A stretch of 64,000 nucleotides of DNA from Poindextera sp041691315 (GTDB lineage: Bacteria; Pseudomonadota; Alphaproteobacteria; Caulobacterales; Caulobacteraceae), in assembly GCA_041691315.1 (NCBI GenBank), contig JBEPUW010000005.1, forward strand, positions 88,066 to 152,065, read 5' to 3'. Shown in pieces: positions 26,685 to 34,312 of the stretch; position 1 is the first letter of the stretch; each line of letters starts with the position of its first letter. The translations under genes were made by a program, and so were the position numbers. Under the pieces are notes generated by a model, which saw only the letters and a program-made list of their open reading frames with translations, ran no database searches and was not told the origin of the DNA.

Positions 26685-28160
26685 CTAGGCCGGATGCAGG
26701 GCTTCCTCGGCCTCGGCGGCCAGCTGGTCCAGGGTCTCGTTGTGACTGGCTCGGGTGATCTTGTAGCCGGTGAGCAGCAGCAGGCCGGCGGCGTAGAGGG
26801 TGATGATCACCGGGCAATAGACCAGGGCCAGATGGCGGACCACCTCCGGCGGCACGCTGGCTGGACTGGCGCCGGGGTTCAGGTGGATCAGCTCGACGAT
26901 GGTCGCCGCGGCCAGGATGCCGAAGCCCGACACCGCCTTGCCGACAAAGGCCGAGGCCGCGAAGAACAGCCCCTCCGAGCGGCGGCCGGTCTTCAGCTCG
27001 GATGCCTCGACCACGTCGGCGATCATCGACGACAGCATGGTCGATGAGACGATGCCGAACGCGGTGGCGATGATCGAGGTACAGAAGATGACAACCGTCA
27101 GAGCCATGGAGCCGTTGGGCGGCATCAGTCCGGCCAGGCGCAGCAACAGCGGCGTGATCCCAACCGCCAGCGCGGCCACCATCAGCACCATGGCCGTAGC
27201 GCGCTTGCCGAAGCGGCGGGACAGGATCGGCGCGGCGGGCAGGGCTATGATCGCCGAGAGGAAGACGCCGGCTGTAAACAGCGAGATCTGCCTGGCGGAG
27301 AAGCCCCAGAAGAAGGTGTTGAAGTAGTTGTTCAGCGACGCCCCGAGCCCCGCCGCCATGGCCGTGGCGATGCCCGAGAGCAGCAGGAACAGGAAGGAGC
27401 GATTGGACAGGGTCTCGGCCATCTCCCTGGCCGTCTGGCGCAGGGTGAGGTGGCGGCGCGGCGGCGGCGGCATCAGGGTCGGGATATAGCGATGGGTGCC
27501 GGCCGCCGAGATCAGGATGGCCACGAACATCACCGCCGCCCCGACCATGCCGTAGTGGGCGTAGCCGACCGGATTGAGCTGGCCGACCTTGTGGGTCGCG
27601 TTGGGCCGGAACAGGAAGAAGAAGGCGATGAAGTTGAGCGCCAGGCCGCCGACCCAGCCGAAGAAATAGCGATAGCTGAGCAGCACCGAGCGCTCGTCAT
27701 AGCCGGCGCTGAACTCGGCGGCGAGTGCCGAGCTCGGCACCTCGTAGAAGGAGATGAAGGTGCGGATCACGATCGAGGCGGCGACCAGATAATAGAACAG
27801 CGCCTGCTGTCCCCAGTGCGGCGGATTCCACAGCGCCACATAGGAGAGCGCCACCGGCAGGGCGGCGGCGTACATGAACGGGTGGCGGCGGCCCCAGGGG
27901 CTGCGCAGATTGTCCGACAACTGTCCGATCAGCGGATCGATACAGGCGTCCCAGATCAGGGCGATCATCAGCGCCAGGCCGACCAGCGTGCCCGGCAGGC
28001 CGATCACCTGGTTGTAGAAGATTAGCAGAAGATAGCTGAAGCCGTTGTCCTTCACCCCGAAGGCCACCGAGCCGAAGCCGTAGAACAGCTTGGTCGCCAG
28101 GCTGAGCCGCCGATCGGCGGGCGCAACGCGCGGCGGGCTGGGGCTTGTCTGTGCGGTCAA
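26685..28160 (-). CDS. GPH-family sugar:cation symporter (MFS)
   Basis: A 491-residue transporter of the glycoside-pentoside-hexuronide family. Twelve helices are suggested by hydrophobic blocks. Family motifs: GSVAFGVKDNGFSYLLLIFYNQVIGL, DACIDPLIGQLSDNLRSPWGRRHPFM, and TGRRSEGLFFAASAFVGKAVSGFG. Start TTG 28160 is chosen because GGAGG lies 9 nt before it and the family N-terminus follows. It likely moves a glycoside with H+ or Na+. A second GPH gene is at 30672; the two probably share ancestry. Confidence 0.85.
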   Translation of the reverse strand: MTAQTSPSPPRVAPADRRLSLATKLFYGFGSVAFGVKDNGFSYLLLIFYNQVIGLPGTLVGLALMIALIWDACIDPLIGQLSDNLRSPWGRRHPFMYAAALPVALSYVALWNPPHWGQQALFYYLVAASIVIRTFISFYEVPSSALAAEFSAGYDERSVLLSYRYFFGWVGGLALNFIAFFFLFRPNATHKVGQLNPVGYAHYGMVGAAVMFVAILISAAGTHRYIPTLMPPPPRRHLTLRQTAREMAETLSNRSFLFLLLSGIATAMAAGLGASLNNYFNTFFWGFSARQISLFTAGVFLSAIIALPAAPILSRRFGKRATAMVLMVAALAVGITPLLLRLAGLMPPNGSMALTVVIFCTSIIATAFGIVSSTMLSSMIADVVEASELKTGRRSEGLFFAASAFVGKAVSGFGILAAATIVELIHLNPGASPASVPPEVVRHLALVYCPVIITLYAAGLLLLTGYKITRASHNETLDQLAAEAEEALHPA

Positions 28161-28225
28161 GATGGATCGCCTCCGGCCGGGACACTGCCAAAGTCGGTGA
28201 GGCGACGCCATCCCTCGACGTCAAA

Positions 28226-29371
28226 TCACCCCGTCTGGCCGGCGCTCTGGCTCAGAAGCTCGCCCAGGATCGCCAGGCCGCGCTCGGCGGCGTCTTCGTC
28301 GGCGTGGCTGAAGTTGAGCCGCATCGATGCTGAGGGGGTGGGCTTGTCGGCGAAGAAGTGTTCGCCGGGGGTGAAGAGGACATTGCGTTCCCGGGCGCGG
28401 CGCAACAGTTCGCCGGTGTCGGCGCCGGACTTCAGCGTCGCCCAGAAGAAGAGGCCGCCGGCCGGGACCTCCCAGTCGGCCAGACCGCCCAGGTGACGGT
28501 CCATGGCGGCGGCGAACAGATCGCGCCGGCGACGATAGCGGTTGACCAGCCGGTTCAGGCGCTGGGCGCGGCTTGGGTCCTCAAGATAGCGCAGGGCATA
28601 CCACTGGCTGAGCCGGTTGGTGTGCAGGTCGGCAGCCTGTTTCAGGTTGATCAGGTGAGGGAAGAGGTCCGCCGAAGCGGCCAAATAGCCGATGCGCAAG
28701 CCCGGCGCGACGGTCTTGGAGAAGGAGCCCTGATAGATCCACGAGGCCCGCTGCAGCCGCGCGCAGATCGGGCCGCGCTCGCAGGCGTCATAGGCCAGGT
28801 CGCGATAAGGATCGTCCTCGAACAAGGCCACTTCGGCGGCGTCGCAGGCCTGGGCCAGCGCGTCGCGCTCGTCGGCCGACCAGCAATGGCCGGAGGGGTT
28901 CTGGAAGGTCGGCGTGACGTACGACAGGACCGGTCGGCTCTCAGCTTGGCTCCACGCGGCGGCCGGATCGGCCCGGTCCAAACTCTGCAACGCGCCGCCG
29001 AAGAAGCGGAAGACCTGCAGCGCCGCCAGATAGGCGGGCGCCTCGACGGCGACAGGGGTTGCGCGATCGACGAAGAGCTTGGCGGCCAGGTCGATGCCCT
29101 GCTGCGAGCCGGAGAGGATCAGGATGCGCTCGGGCGGCGCATCAAGACCCAGTTCGGCCAGGTCCTGGGCGATCCTGGCGCGCAACGCCGGCTCGCCCTC
29201 GGTCGGGCCGTATTGCAGCACCTCCAGCGGCGGGGCCGGCAGGTCCAGATCGGCGAAGCTGTCGGGCGCCGGGAGGCCACCGGCGAAGGAGATCACCTCC
29301 GGCCGCTGCGCCGTCTCCAGCATGGCGCGCACGGGAGAGCCGGCGAGATCGGCAATGCGCCGCGACAGCAT
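28226..29371 (-). CDS. PLP-dependent aminotransferase (MocR/2-aminoadipate type)
   Basis: A 381-residue fold-type I aminotransferase. PLP features: LILSGSQQGIDLAAKLF, YVTPTFQNPSGHCWS, and the Schiff-base Lys in YQGSFSKTVAPGLRIGYL. It resembles LysN/2-aminoadipate aminotransferase and valine-pyruvate type enzymes, without the N-terminal GntR domain. ATG 29371 has GGGAGG just upstream. It is divergent from a marR gene, with two operator palindromes in the shared region, so MarR probably controls it. Confidence 0.88.
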   Translation of the reverse strand: MLSRRIADLAGSPVRAMLETAQRPEVISFAGGLPAPDSFADLDLPAPPLEVLQYGPTEGEPALRARIAQDLAELGLDAPPERILILSGSQQGIDLAAKLFVDRATPVAVEAPAYLAALQVFRFFGGALQSLDRADPAAAWSQAESRPVLSYVTPTFQNPSGHCWSADERDALAQACDAAEVALFEDDPYRDLAYDACERGPICARLQRASWIYQGSFSKTVAPGLRIGYLAASADLFPHLINLKQAADLHTNRLSQWYALRYLEDPSRAQRLNRLVNRYRRRRDLFAAAMDRHLGGLADWEVPAGGLFFWATLKSGADTGELLRRARERNVLFTPGEHFFADKPTPSASMRLNFSHADEDAAERGLAILGELLSQSAGQTG

Positions 29372-29388
29372 CGGCATCCTCCCGACAG

Positions 29389-29405
29389 GGTCAATGGTAT
29401 TGACC
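29389..29405. promoter_or_regulatory. MarR-type operator, perfect palindrome
   Basis: GGTCAAT-GGT-ATTGACC is a perfect 7-bp inverted repeat with a 3-nt centre, 18 nt upstream of the aminotransferase start. Size and position fit a MarR-family operator that would block the aminotransferase promoter. Binding is inferred. Confidence 0.7.
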
Positions 29406-29435
29406 TATCGACAGGCTAGGCGGCGCGCAATAATG

Positions 29436-29452
29436 TGTCAATATGGTTGACC
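29436..29452. promoter_or_regulatory. MarR-type operator overlapping the marR start codon
   Basis: TGTCAAT-ATG-GTTGACC is a 5-of-7 inverted repeat with the same half-site (GTCAA) and the same 3-nt spacing as the operator at 29389-29405. It covers the ATG of marR at 29443-29445, so binding could block both transcription and ribosome loading of its own gene. Confidence 0.6.
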
Positions 29453-29880
29453 AAACCCGGCAGGACGAACTGCGGCGCGCGATCGAGCTGCTGTTCTTCG
29501 GCTATCGCGCCTTCACCGACCGGCCGGACCGCATCCTCGAGCGCCGCGGCCTCGGCCGGGTGCACCACCGCATCCTCTATTTCGTCGGCCGCAACCCCGA
29601 GGTTTCGGTGAAGGGGCTGCTGGAGATCCTCGCCGTCAGCAAACAGGCGCTGAGCGCGCCGCTGCGGCAGCTTGTGGAGATGAAGCTGGTCGCCGCCGTC
29701 GGCCATGCCGAGGACCGGCGCATCAAACGCCTGAGCCTGACCCCCGACGGCCGCCGCCTGGAAGCCGAACTCACCGGCACGCAGATGCGCCACCTGTCGG
29801 GCGCTTTCGACACGGCCGGCTCGACGGACGAGGCCGGCTGGATGCGGGTGATGGCCGGTCTCGCCGACATCGCGTCCTAG
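29443..29880 (+). CDS. MarR-family transcriptional regulator
   Basis: A 145-residue winged-helix repressor: VHHRILYFVGRNPEVSVKGLLEILAVSKQALSAPLRQLVEMKLV is the DNA-binding helix-turn-helix, followed by the wing AEDRRIKRLSLTPDGRRLEAEL. MarR proteins act as dimers released by small phenolic or similar ligands. The divergent aminotransferase gene and the two GTCAA palindromes suggest that gene as target plus self-control. The stop overlaps the tam stop by 4 nt. Confidence 0.92.
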   Translation: MVDQTRQDELRRAIELLFFGYRAFTDRPDRILERRGLGRVHHRILYFVGRNPEVSVKGLLEILAVSKQALSAPLRQLVEMKLVAAVGHAEDRRIKRLSLTPDGRRLEAELTGTQMRHLSGAFDTAGSTDEAGWMRVMAGLADIAS

Positions 29881-30644
29881 CGCCGCGCGACCACGAACAG
29901 TCGGCGGAAGGGAAAGAGCGTCTTGCCGCTTTCGCGCATCGGATAGGCGGGGTTCAGCCGCGCCTTGTAGGCCTGGATGAAGGCGTCCCGCTCCACGCCC
30001 TCCAGCGCCTGGACGAAGGGGCGCAGGCCCGTCCCGCTGACCCAGCGATAGACCGCGTCCGGTCCTTCCATCACCTGCAGATATTCGGTCTCCCAGATGT
30101 CCAGCCCGGCCGCATGTGGCTCGAGGATGTCGAACGACTGCTCGGCGTTCATCAGGACGATATTGCGGACGCCGCTCAGCTTCGCGGCCCACGGCCCGTC
30201 GCTGGCCACCTCGCGCATCAGGGCGTGCGACGGCATGTCGAAATTCAGCGGAACCTGGAAGGCCAGAGCGCCGCCCGGGCGGACGGACTGCATCAGACGC
30301 GGCAGCAGCGACGCCTGGTCGCCGACCCAGTGCAGGGCGGCGTTGGAATAGATCACGTCATAGGGCTCGGCAGCGGTCCAGCCGGCGATGTCGGCGACCG
30401 ACCAGTCGGCCTTGACGCCGCTGGCGCGCGCCTGGCCGATCATCTCGGGCGAGCTGTCCATGCCCTCCAGTTGCGCGCCGGGCCAACGGCTGGCGAGCAG
30501 GGCGGTCGAGTTGCCGGGGCCGGAACCCAGATCGATCACACGGCCGGGATCCTCGATCGGGATGCGCGCCAGTAGCTCGGCCGCAGACCGGGTGCGCTCG
30601 TCGGCGAAGGCGAGATAGGTCGTGGGATCCCATCGATTGCTCAC
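29877..30644 (-). CDS. tam: Trans-aconitate 2-methyltransferase
   Basis: A 255-residue SAM methyltransferase matching Tam: N-terminal WDPTTYLAFADERTRSAAELLARI, motif I VIDLGSGPGNSTALLASRWP, GMDSSPEMIGQAR, and IYSNAALHWVGDQ. The C-terminus PMRESGKTLFPFRRLFVVARR is typical. Tam methylates trans-aconitate, which otherwise inhibits the citric acid cycle. Tail-to-tail with marR. Confidence 0.93.
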   Translation of the reverse strand: MSNRWDPTTYLAFADERTRSAAELLARIPIEDPGRVIDLGSGPGNSTALLASRWPGAQLEGMDSSPEMIGQARASGVKADWSVADIAGWTAAEPYDVIYSNAALHWVGDQASLLPRLMQSVRPGGALAFQVPLNFDMPSHALMREVASDGPWAAKLSGVRNIVLMNAEQSFDILEPHAAGLDIWETEYLQVMEGPDAVYRWVSGTGLRPFVQALEGVERDAFIQAYKARLNPAYPMRESGKTLFPFRRLFVVARR

Positions 30645-30671
30645 GCGTCCCCCTTGTTCGCTCTGCGACCG

Positions 30672-32246
30672 TCAGACGATGGCCTGGCCCGGAGTCTCGC
30701 CGGCCGGCTGGATCAGTGTCGCGGCCAGGTCCAGCGGGACCTCGTCGAGCGGCTTCAGATGCGCGCTCTCGCGGCGGCGGTCGAGCTCTTCGCGGATCTT
30801 GGCGTGCGCGGCGCGGGTGATTGAGTAGCGCGCACCGAACCCGAACGGTATGACCAGCAAGAGCGGCACGATCACGCCGGCGACCAAGCCCAGGCGCGTC
30901 ACGATGGCTGGGTCGATGGTGCGCGGGTCAGCATGCACCGGCCAGTGCACCATGTAGTCGAGCATGAAGCCGGCGATGATGGCGCCGACGCCGGCGGTCG
31001 CCTTGCCGGAGAAGGCCAGCGCCGCCGAGAAGATGCCTTCCTGGCGCCGGCCGGTGTTCAGCTCCTGCACGTCGATGGTGTCGGCCAGCATGGAGACGAA
31101 CATGATGCCCAGCAGCACGCCCAGGAAGCTGCGCAGGGTCTCGTTGGCGACCAGGATGGCGAGCAGGACCGACGAGCCGTTCGGCGGCAGCAGGTGCAGC
31201 AGGCGAAGGCCGATGACGCCCATGCCATCGATGCAAAGGGCGGCGAAGCTGACCAGCAGCACCAGCTTCTTGTCGAACAGCTTTCCGATCACGCCGAGCG
31301 CCGCGAACCCGGCGAACGCGCCCGCGGCGCTGAGCGTGAACCACCGCAGCTGTTCGGTCGACAGTCCCCAGAAGTAGGTCGACATGTAGATGCTGAGCGT
31401 CCCGGTGGTGCCGTCGATGCCGGCAAAGATCAGCGCGCCGGCGAACAGAAGCAGGAAGTTGCGGTTGGTGAAGGTGGACGCGATGTCGCGCCAGACCCGA
31501 AGCAGGCTGAACCGCGGGGTCTTGTTCACCGGCTGCAGCAGATAGGGAATGTCCCGCTGGGTCAGGCCGGTGGTGATGAGGATGGTCGCCACCGTCGCCA
31601 GCGCCACGACCGGCGCGAAGATCCCATAGGCGTGCGGATTGAGCTGGCCGAAGTGATAGGCCTTGGTCTGTGGGAAGATGAAGCTGTAGGCGGCCAGCGT
31701 GAAGGCGACCGTCAGGATGGTTCCGACCGCGTATCGCCAGGTGACGATGGTGGTCCGCTCGGCATAGTCGTCGGAGAACTCGGCATAGAGCGCCGTCCAG
31801 GGCACGACGAACAGGCTCATCGAGACATTGGTCAGCACCACCGCTCCGAACAGCCAGGCCAGCAGCAGGTTTTCCGAGAGGCCGTGCGGCGGCGTGAAGC
31901 TCAGATAGAGACCAAGCCCGATCGGCGCGGCCGAGAGGCACATGAGCAGATGCCGGCGGCCCAGCCGGGTCTTCAGCCCGTCGGAGAAGGAGCCGATCAG
32001 CGGATCGATGGCCGCGTCGATGATCAGCCCCAGCGCGATGACCGCCGAGGCCTTGGACGCGCTCAAACCCAGGATCTGGTTGTAATAGAGCAGCAGGAAC
32101 GTGCCGAAGGCGAACCCCTTCAGGGCTTCCGTCGTCGCGCCGACCGCCTGGAACGCCTTGGTCGAAATCGGGACCTTGCCAACCCGGGTGCGGGCTCGCT
32201 GGTAGGTCTCCTCGGAAGAACTCAAACCGGATCCCCATGGCTGCAA
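30672..32246 (-). CDS. GPH-family sugar:cation symporter (MFS), second copy
   Basis: A membrane protein of about 520 residues with the GPH pattern: FGTFLLLYYNQILGLSASKASA, DAAIDPLIGSFSDGLKTRLGRRH, and ELNTGRRQEGIFSAALAFSGKATAGVG. It is related to the transporter at 26685. The start is uncertain: TTG 32246 or TTG 32225 (MSSSEETYQRAR); neither has a strong Shine-Dalgarno. It likely exchanges a glycoside for a cation. It is upstream of tam on the same strand with 27 nt between, but a functional link is not obvious. Confidence 0.82.
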   Translation of the reverse strand: MQPWGSGLSSSEETYQRARTRVGKVPISTKAFQAVGATTEALKGFAFGTFLLLYYNQILGLSASKASAVIALGLIIDAAIDPLIGSFSDGLKTRLGRRHLLMCLSAAPIGLGLYLSFTPPHGLSENLLLAWLFGAVVLTNVSMSLFVVPWTALYAEFSDDYAERTTIVTWRYAVGTILTVAFTLAAYSFIFPQTKAYHFGQLNPHAYGIFAPVVALATVATILITTGLTQRDIPYLLQPVNKTPRFSLLRVWRDIASTFTNRNFLLLFAGALIFAGIDGTTGTLSIYMSTYFWGLSTEQLRWFTLSAAGAFAGFAALGVIGKLFDKKLVLLVSFAALCIDGMGVIGLRLLHLLPPNGSSVLLAILVANETLRSFLGVLLGIMFVSMLADTIDVQELNTGRRQEGIFSAALAFSGKATAGVGAIIAGFMLDYMVHWPVHADPRTIDPAIVTRLGLVAGVIVPLLLVIPFGFGARYSITRAAHAKIREELDRRRESAHLKPLDEVPLDLAATLIQPAGETPGQAIV

Positions 32247-32274
32247 GGACGCGGTCTGGAGTTGGCCACAAGGG

Positions 32275-32643
32275 CTAGGTCAGGTCCAGCGCGCAGGTTT
32301 CGCCAAGCGAGGGCCGCGAGACGGTCAGCCGCGCGAGGCTGGGAAACCGCGGTTGCAGTCGCTCGCTGAAATAGAGGCAGAGCGCTTCCAGCGTCGGGGT
32401 CTCCAGGCCCGGCCGTTCGTTCAACAGGCCGTGGTCGAGTTCGCCGGCGACCTCGCGCAGGCCTGCGTCCAGCGCCGCCAGGTCGGCGACCCAGCCGGAG
32501 GCCGCGTCGGCCTCGCCGCGCAAGGTCGCCTCGACGCGGAACGAGTGGCCGTGCAGGCGGCGATAGCGGCTGTCGGCCGGGCCCTCGTCCAGATAGTGGG
32601 CGGCGTCGAAGCTGGCCGCCTTGCTGATTTCGAAAATGCTCAT
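32275..32643 (-). CDS. queD: 6-carboxy-5,6,7,8-tetrahydropterin synthase
   Basis: A 122-residue T-fold enzyme of queuosine synthesis, making CPH4 from dihydroneopterin triphosphate. Zinc and catalytic signatures: ASFDAAHYL, RYRRLHGHSFRVEATLRG, LDHGLLNERPGLETPTLEALC. Third gene of queC-queE-queD, 10 nt after queE. Length fits bacterial QueD. Confidence 0.93.
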   Translation of the reverse strand: MSIFEISKAASFDAAHYLDEGPADSRYRRLHGHSFRVEATLRGEADAASGWVADLAALDAGLREVAGELDHGLLNERPGLETPTLEALCLYFSERLQPRFPSLARLTVSRPSLGETCALDLT

Positions 32644-32653
32644 GGGAAACGCG

Positions 32654-33286
32654 TCAGGGCAGGCCGAGATACTTGTGGGTCTGCAGGCTTAGACGCCAGC
32701 GCGGGTGGGAAAGACAATAGGCGACCACCGCCTTTGTGTTGGCCTCGCGCTCGGGCCCGTCCAGCGGCTGCAGCGAAAACCGCTCGAAGGCCAGCGCCTC
32801 GAAGCGGGCCGGATCGATGCCGGGTTGCGGATAGACCAGCTTCAGTTCCTGGCCGGAGGTCTGGGCCAGGGCCGCGTCGGCCTTTGGGCTGACGCAGATC
32901 CAGTCGAGGCCGGCGGGCGCGGCTATGGTGCCGTTGGTCTCCACCGCGATCGAGAAGTCCCGCGCGTGCAGCGCCTCGATCAGCACCGCGTCGAGCTGCA
33001 GCAGCGGCTCGCCGCCGGTGCAGACCACCAGCCGGTCGCGCGGTTCGCCGCCCCAGCAGGCGGCGATGGCCTCGGCCAGCAGGGCAGGCGTCTCGAACCG
33101 ACCGCCGCCCGGACCGTCCATGCCGACGAAGTCCGTGTCGCAGAAGTTGCACACCGCCTGGCTCCGGTCCTGTTCGCGGCCGCTCCACAGGTTGCAGCCG
33201 GCGAAGCGGCAGAACACCGCCGCGCGCCCGGCCTGGGCGCCTTCGCCCTGCAGGGTCAGGTAGATCTCCTTGACCGCGTAGCTCAT
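32654..33286 (-). CDS. queE: 7-carboxy-7-deazaguanine synthase
   Basis: A 210-residue radical SAM enzyme converting CPH4 to 7-carboxy-7-deazaguanine. The Fe-S cysteines lie in a C-x14-C-x2-C form (CNLWS...VCNFC), the long-spacer variant of QueE. Other features: EIYLTLQGEGAQAGR and VVCTGGEPLLQLD. ATG 33286 gives the family N-terminus and overlaps the queC stop by 4 nt. It needs S-adenosylmethionine and Mg2+. Confidence 0.94.
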   Translation of the reverse strand: MSYAVKEIYLTLQGEGAQAGRAAVFCRFAGCNLWSGREQDRSQAVCNFCDTDFVGMDGPGGGRFETPALLAEAIAACWGGEPRDRLVVCTGGEPLLQLDAVLIEALHARDFSIAVETNGTIAAPAGLDWICVSPKADAALAQTSGQELKLVYPQPGIDPARFEALAFERFSLQPLDGPEREANTKAVVAYCLSHPRWRLSLQTHKYLGLP

Positions 33287-34014
33287 GGCGCGAGCGCCGG
33301 GCGGCCGGCCGCCACCCACTCGGTCCAGCCCTTGGCGCGCAGTTCGCAGGCCGGACAATGGCCGCAGCCGGCCCCCCAGCCGTGCGGCGTGCGCTCGTTG
33401 AGGTAACAGGTGTGACTGTCCGCCACGATCAGGCCCACCAGGGCCTCCCCGCCGAGCCGCTTGGCCAGTCCCCAGGTCTCAGCCTTGGTCAGCCGCATCA
33501 GCGGCGTCTCAATGGCGAAATCCCGGGCCATGCCGAGGTTCAGCGTCGTCTGCAGCGCATCCAGCGTGTCGCGCCGACAGTCGGGATAGCCGGAATAGTC
33601 GGTCTCGCACATGCCGCCGACCAGCACCTCTAGGCCGCGCCGGTCGGCCAGGGCCGCGGCATAGACCAGGAAGACCAGATTGCGCCCCGGCACGAAGGTC
33701 GAGGGCAGGCCACGGTCGGTGACCTCGATGGCGCGCTCGCCGGTCATGGCGGTCTCGCCGATGGCCCCGAAGGCGCGGATGTTCAGCCGATGATCGGGGC
33801 CCAGCCGCTCGCCCCATGCTGGCGCCAGCCTGGCCAGCTTGCGCCGCACGATCTGCCTGGCCTTCAGTTCGGCGGCGTGCCTTTGCCCATAGTCGAACCC
33901 GACGGTCTCCACGCGGGCATAGCGGTCAAGCGCCCAGGCCAGGCAGACGGCCGAGTCCTGCCCCCCGGAAAGCAGCACCAGGGCCGTATTGGCGGTGGAC
34001 GTCGTGTCGGACAT
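33283..34014 (-). CDS. queC: 7-cyano-7-deazaguanine synthase
   Basis: A 243-residue ATP-dependent ligase making preQ0 from carboxy-deazaguanine and ammonia. The PP-loop LVLLSGGQDSAVCLAWAL and the zinc site CGHCPACELR are intact, and GRNLVFLVYAAALA fits. ATG 34014 is preferred over an in-frame TTG at 34038. First gene of queC-queE-queD. No queF, folE or tgt gene adjoins, so the later and first pathway steps must be encoded elsewhere. Confidence 0.95.
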   Translation of the reverse strand: MSDTTSTANTALVLLSGGQDSAVCLAWALDRYARVETVGFDYGQRHAAELKARQIVRRKLARLAPAWGERLGPDHRLNIRAFGAIGETAMTGERAIEVTDRGLPSTFVPGRNLVFLVYAAALADRRGLEVLVGGMCETDYSGYPDCRRDTLDALQTTLNLGMARDFAIETPLMRLTKAETWGLAKRLGGEALVGLIVADSHTCYLNERTPHGWGAGCGHCPACELRAKGWTEWVAAGRPALAP

Positions 34015-34312
34015 GGCGCGGAAAGTCGTGTCATCCAAGGGTTTTGCAAGGGCTGAGCGGTCTAGCGTCCACGCGCCGGCGAAGCAAAGCCCAATGCGCG
34101 ACCGGGCAGGCGACCTGTTCGAGGTTGCCCGTCAGCTATGATCTACACAGCGTCAGTCAAATATCGGCGTTCGATGAAATCGCCGGCTTCGTTTCATGCG
34201 ATAGTTGCGCTGGCGAAGCTTAGCCTTGGTTGTCTTGAGTCGCCTGGGCGTCTTAACGACTTTGCAAGCGAAAGTTGGCAAAGGTGAACTTCCAACAGCG
34301 TCACCCGTGCCC

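Noticed and set aside
34015..34038. TTG start extending queC by 8 residues
   Set aside because: The family N-terminus starts at the ATG 34014 and no ribosome site supports the TTG.
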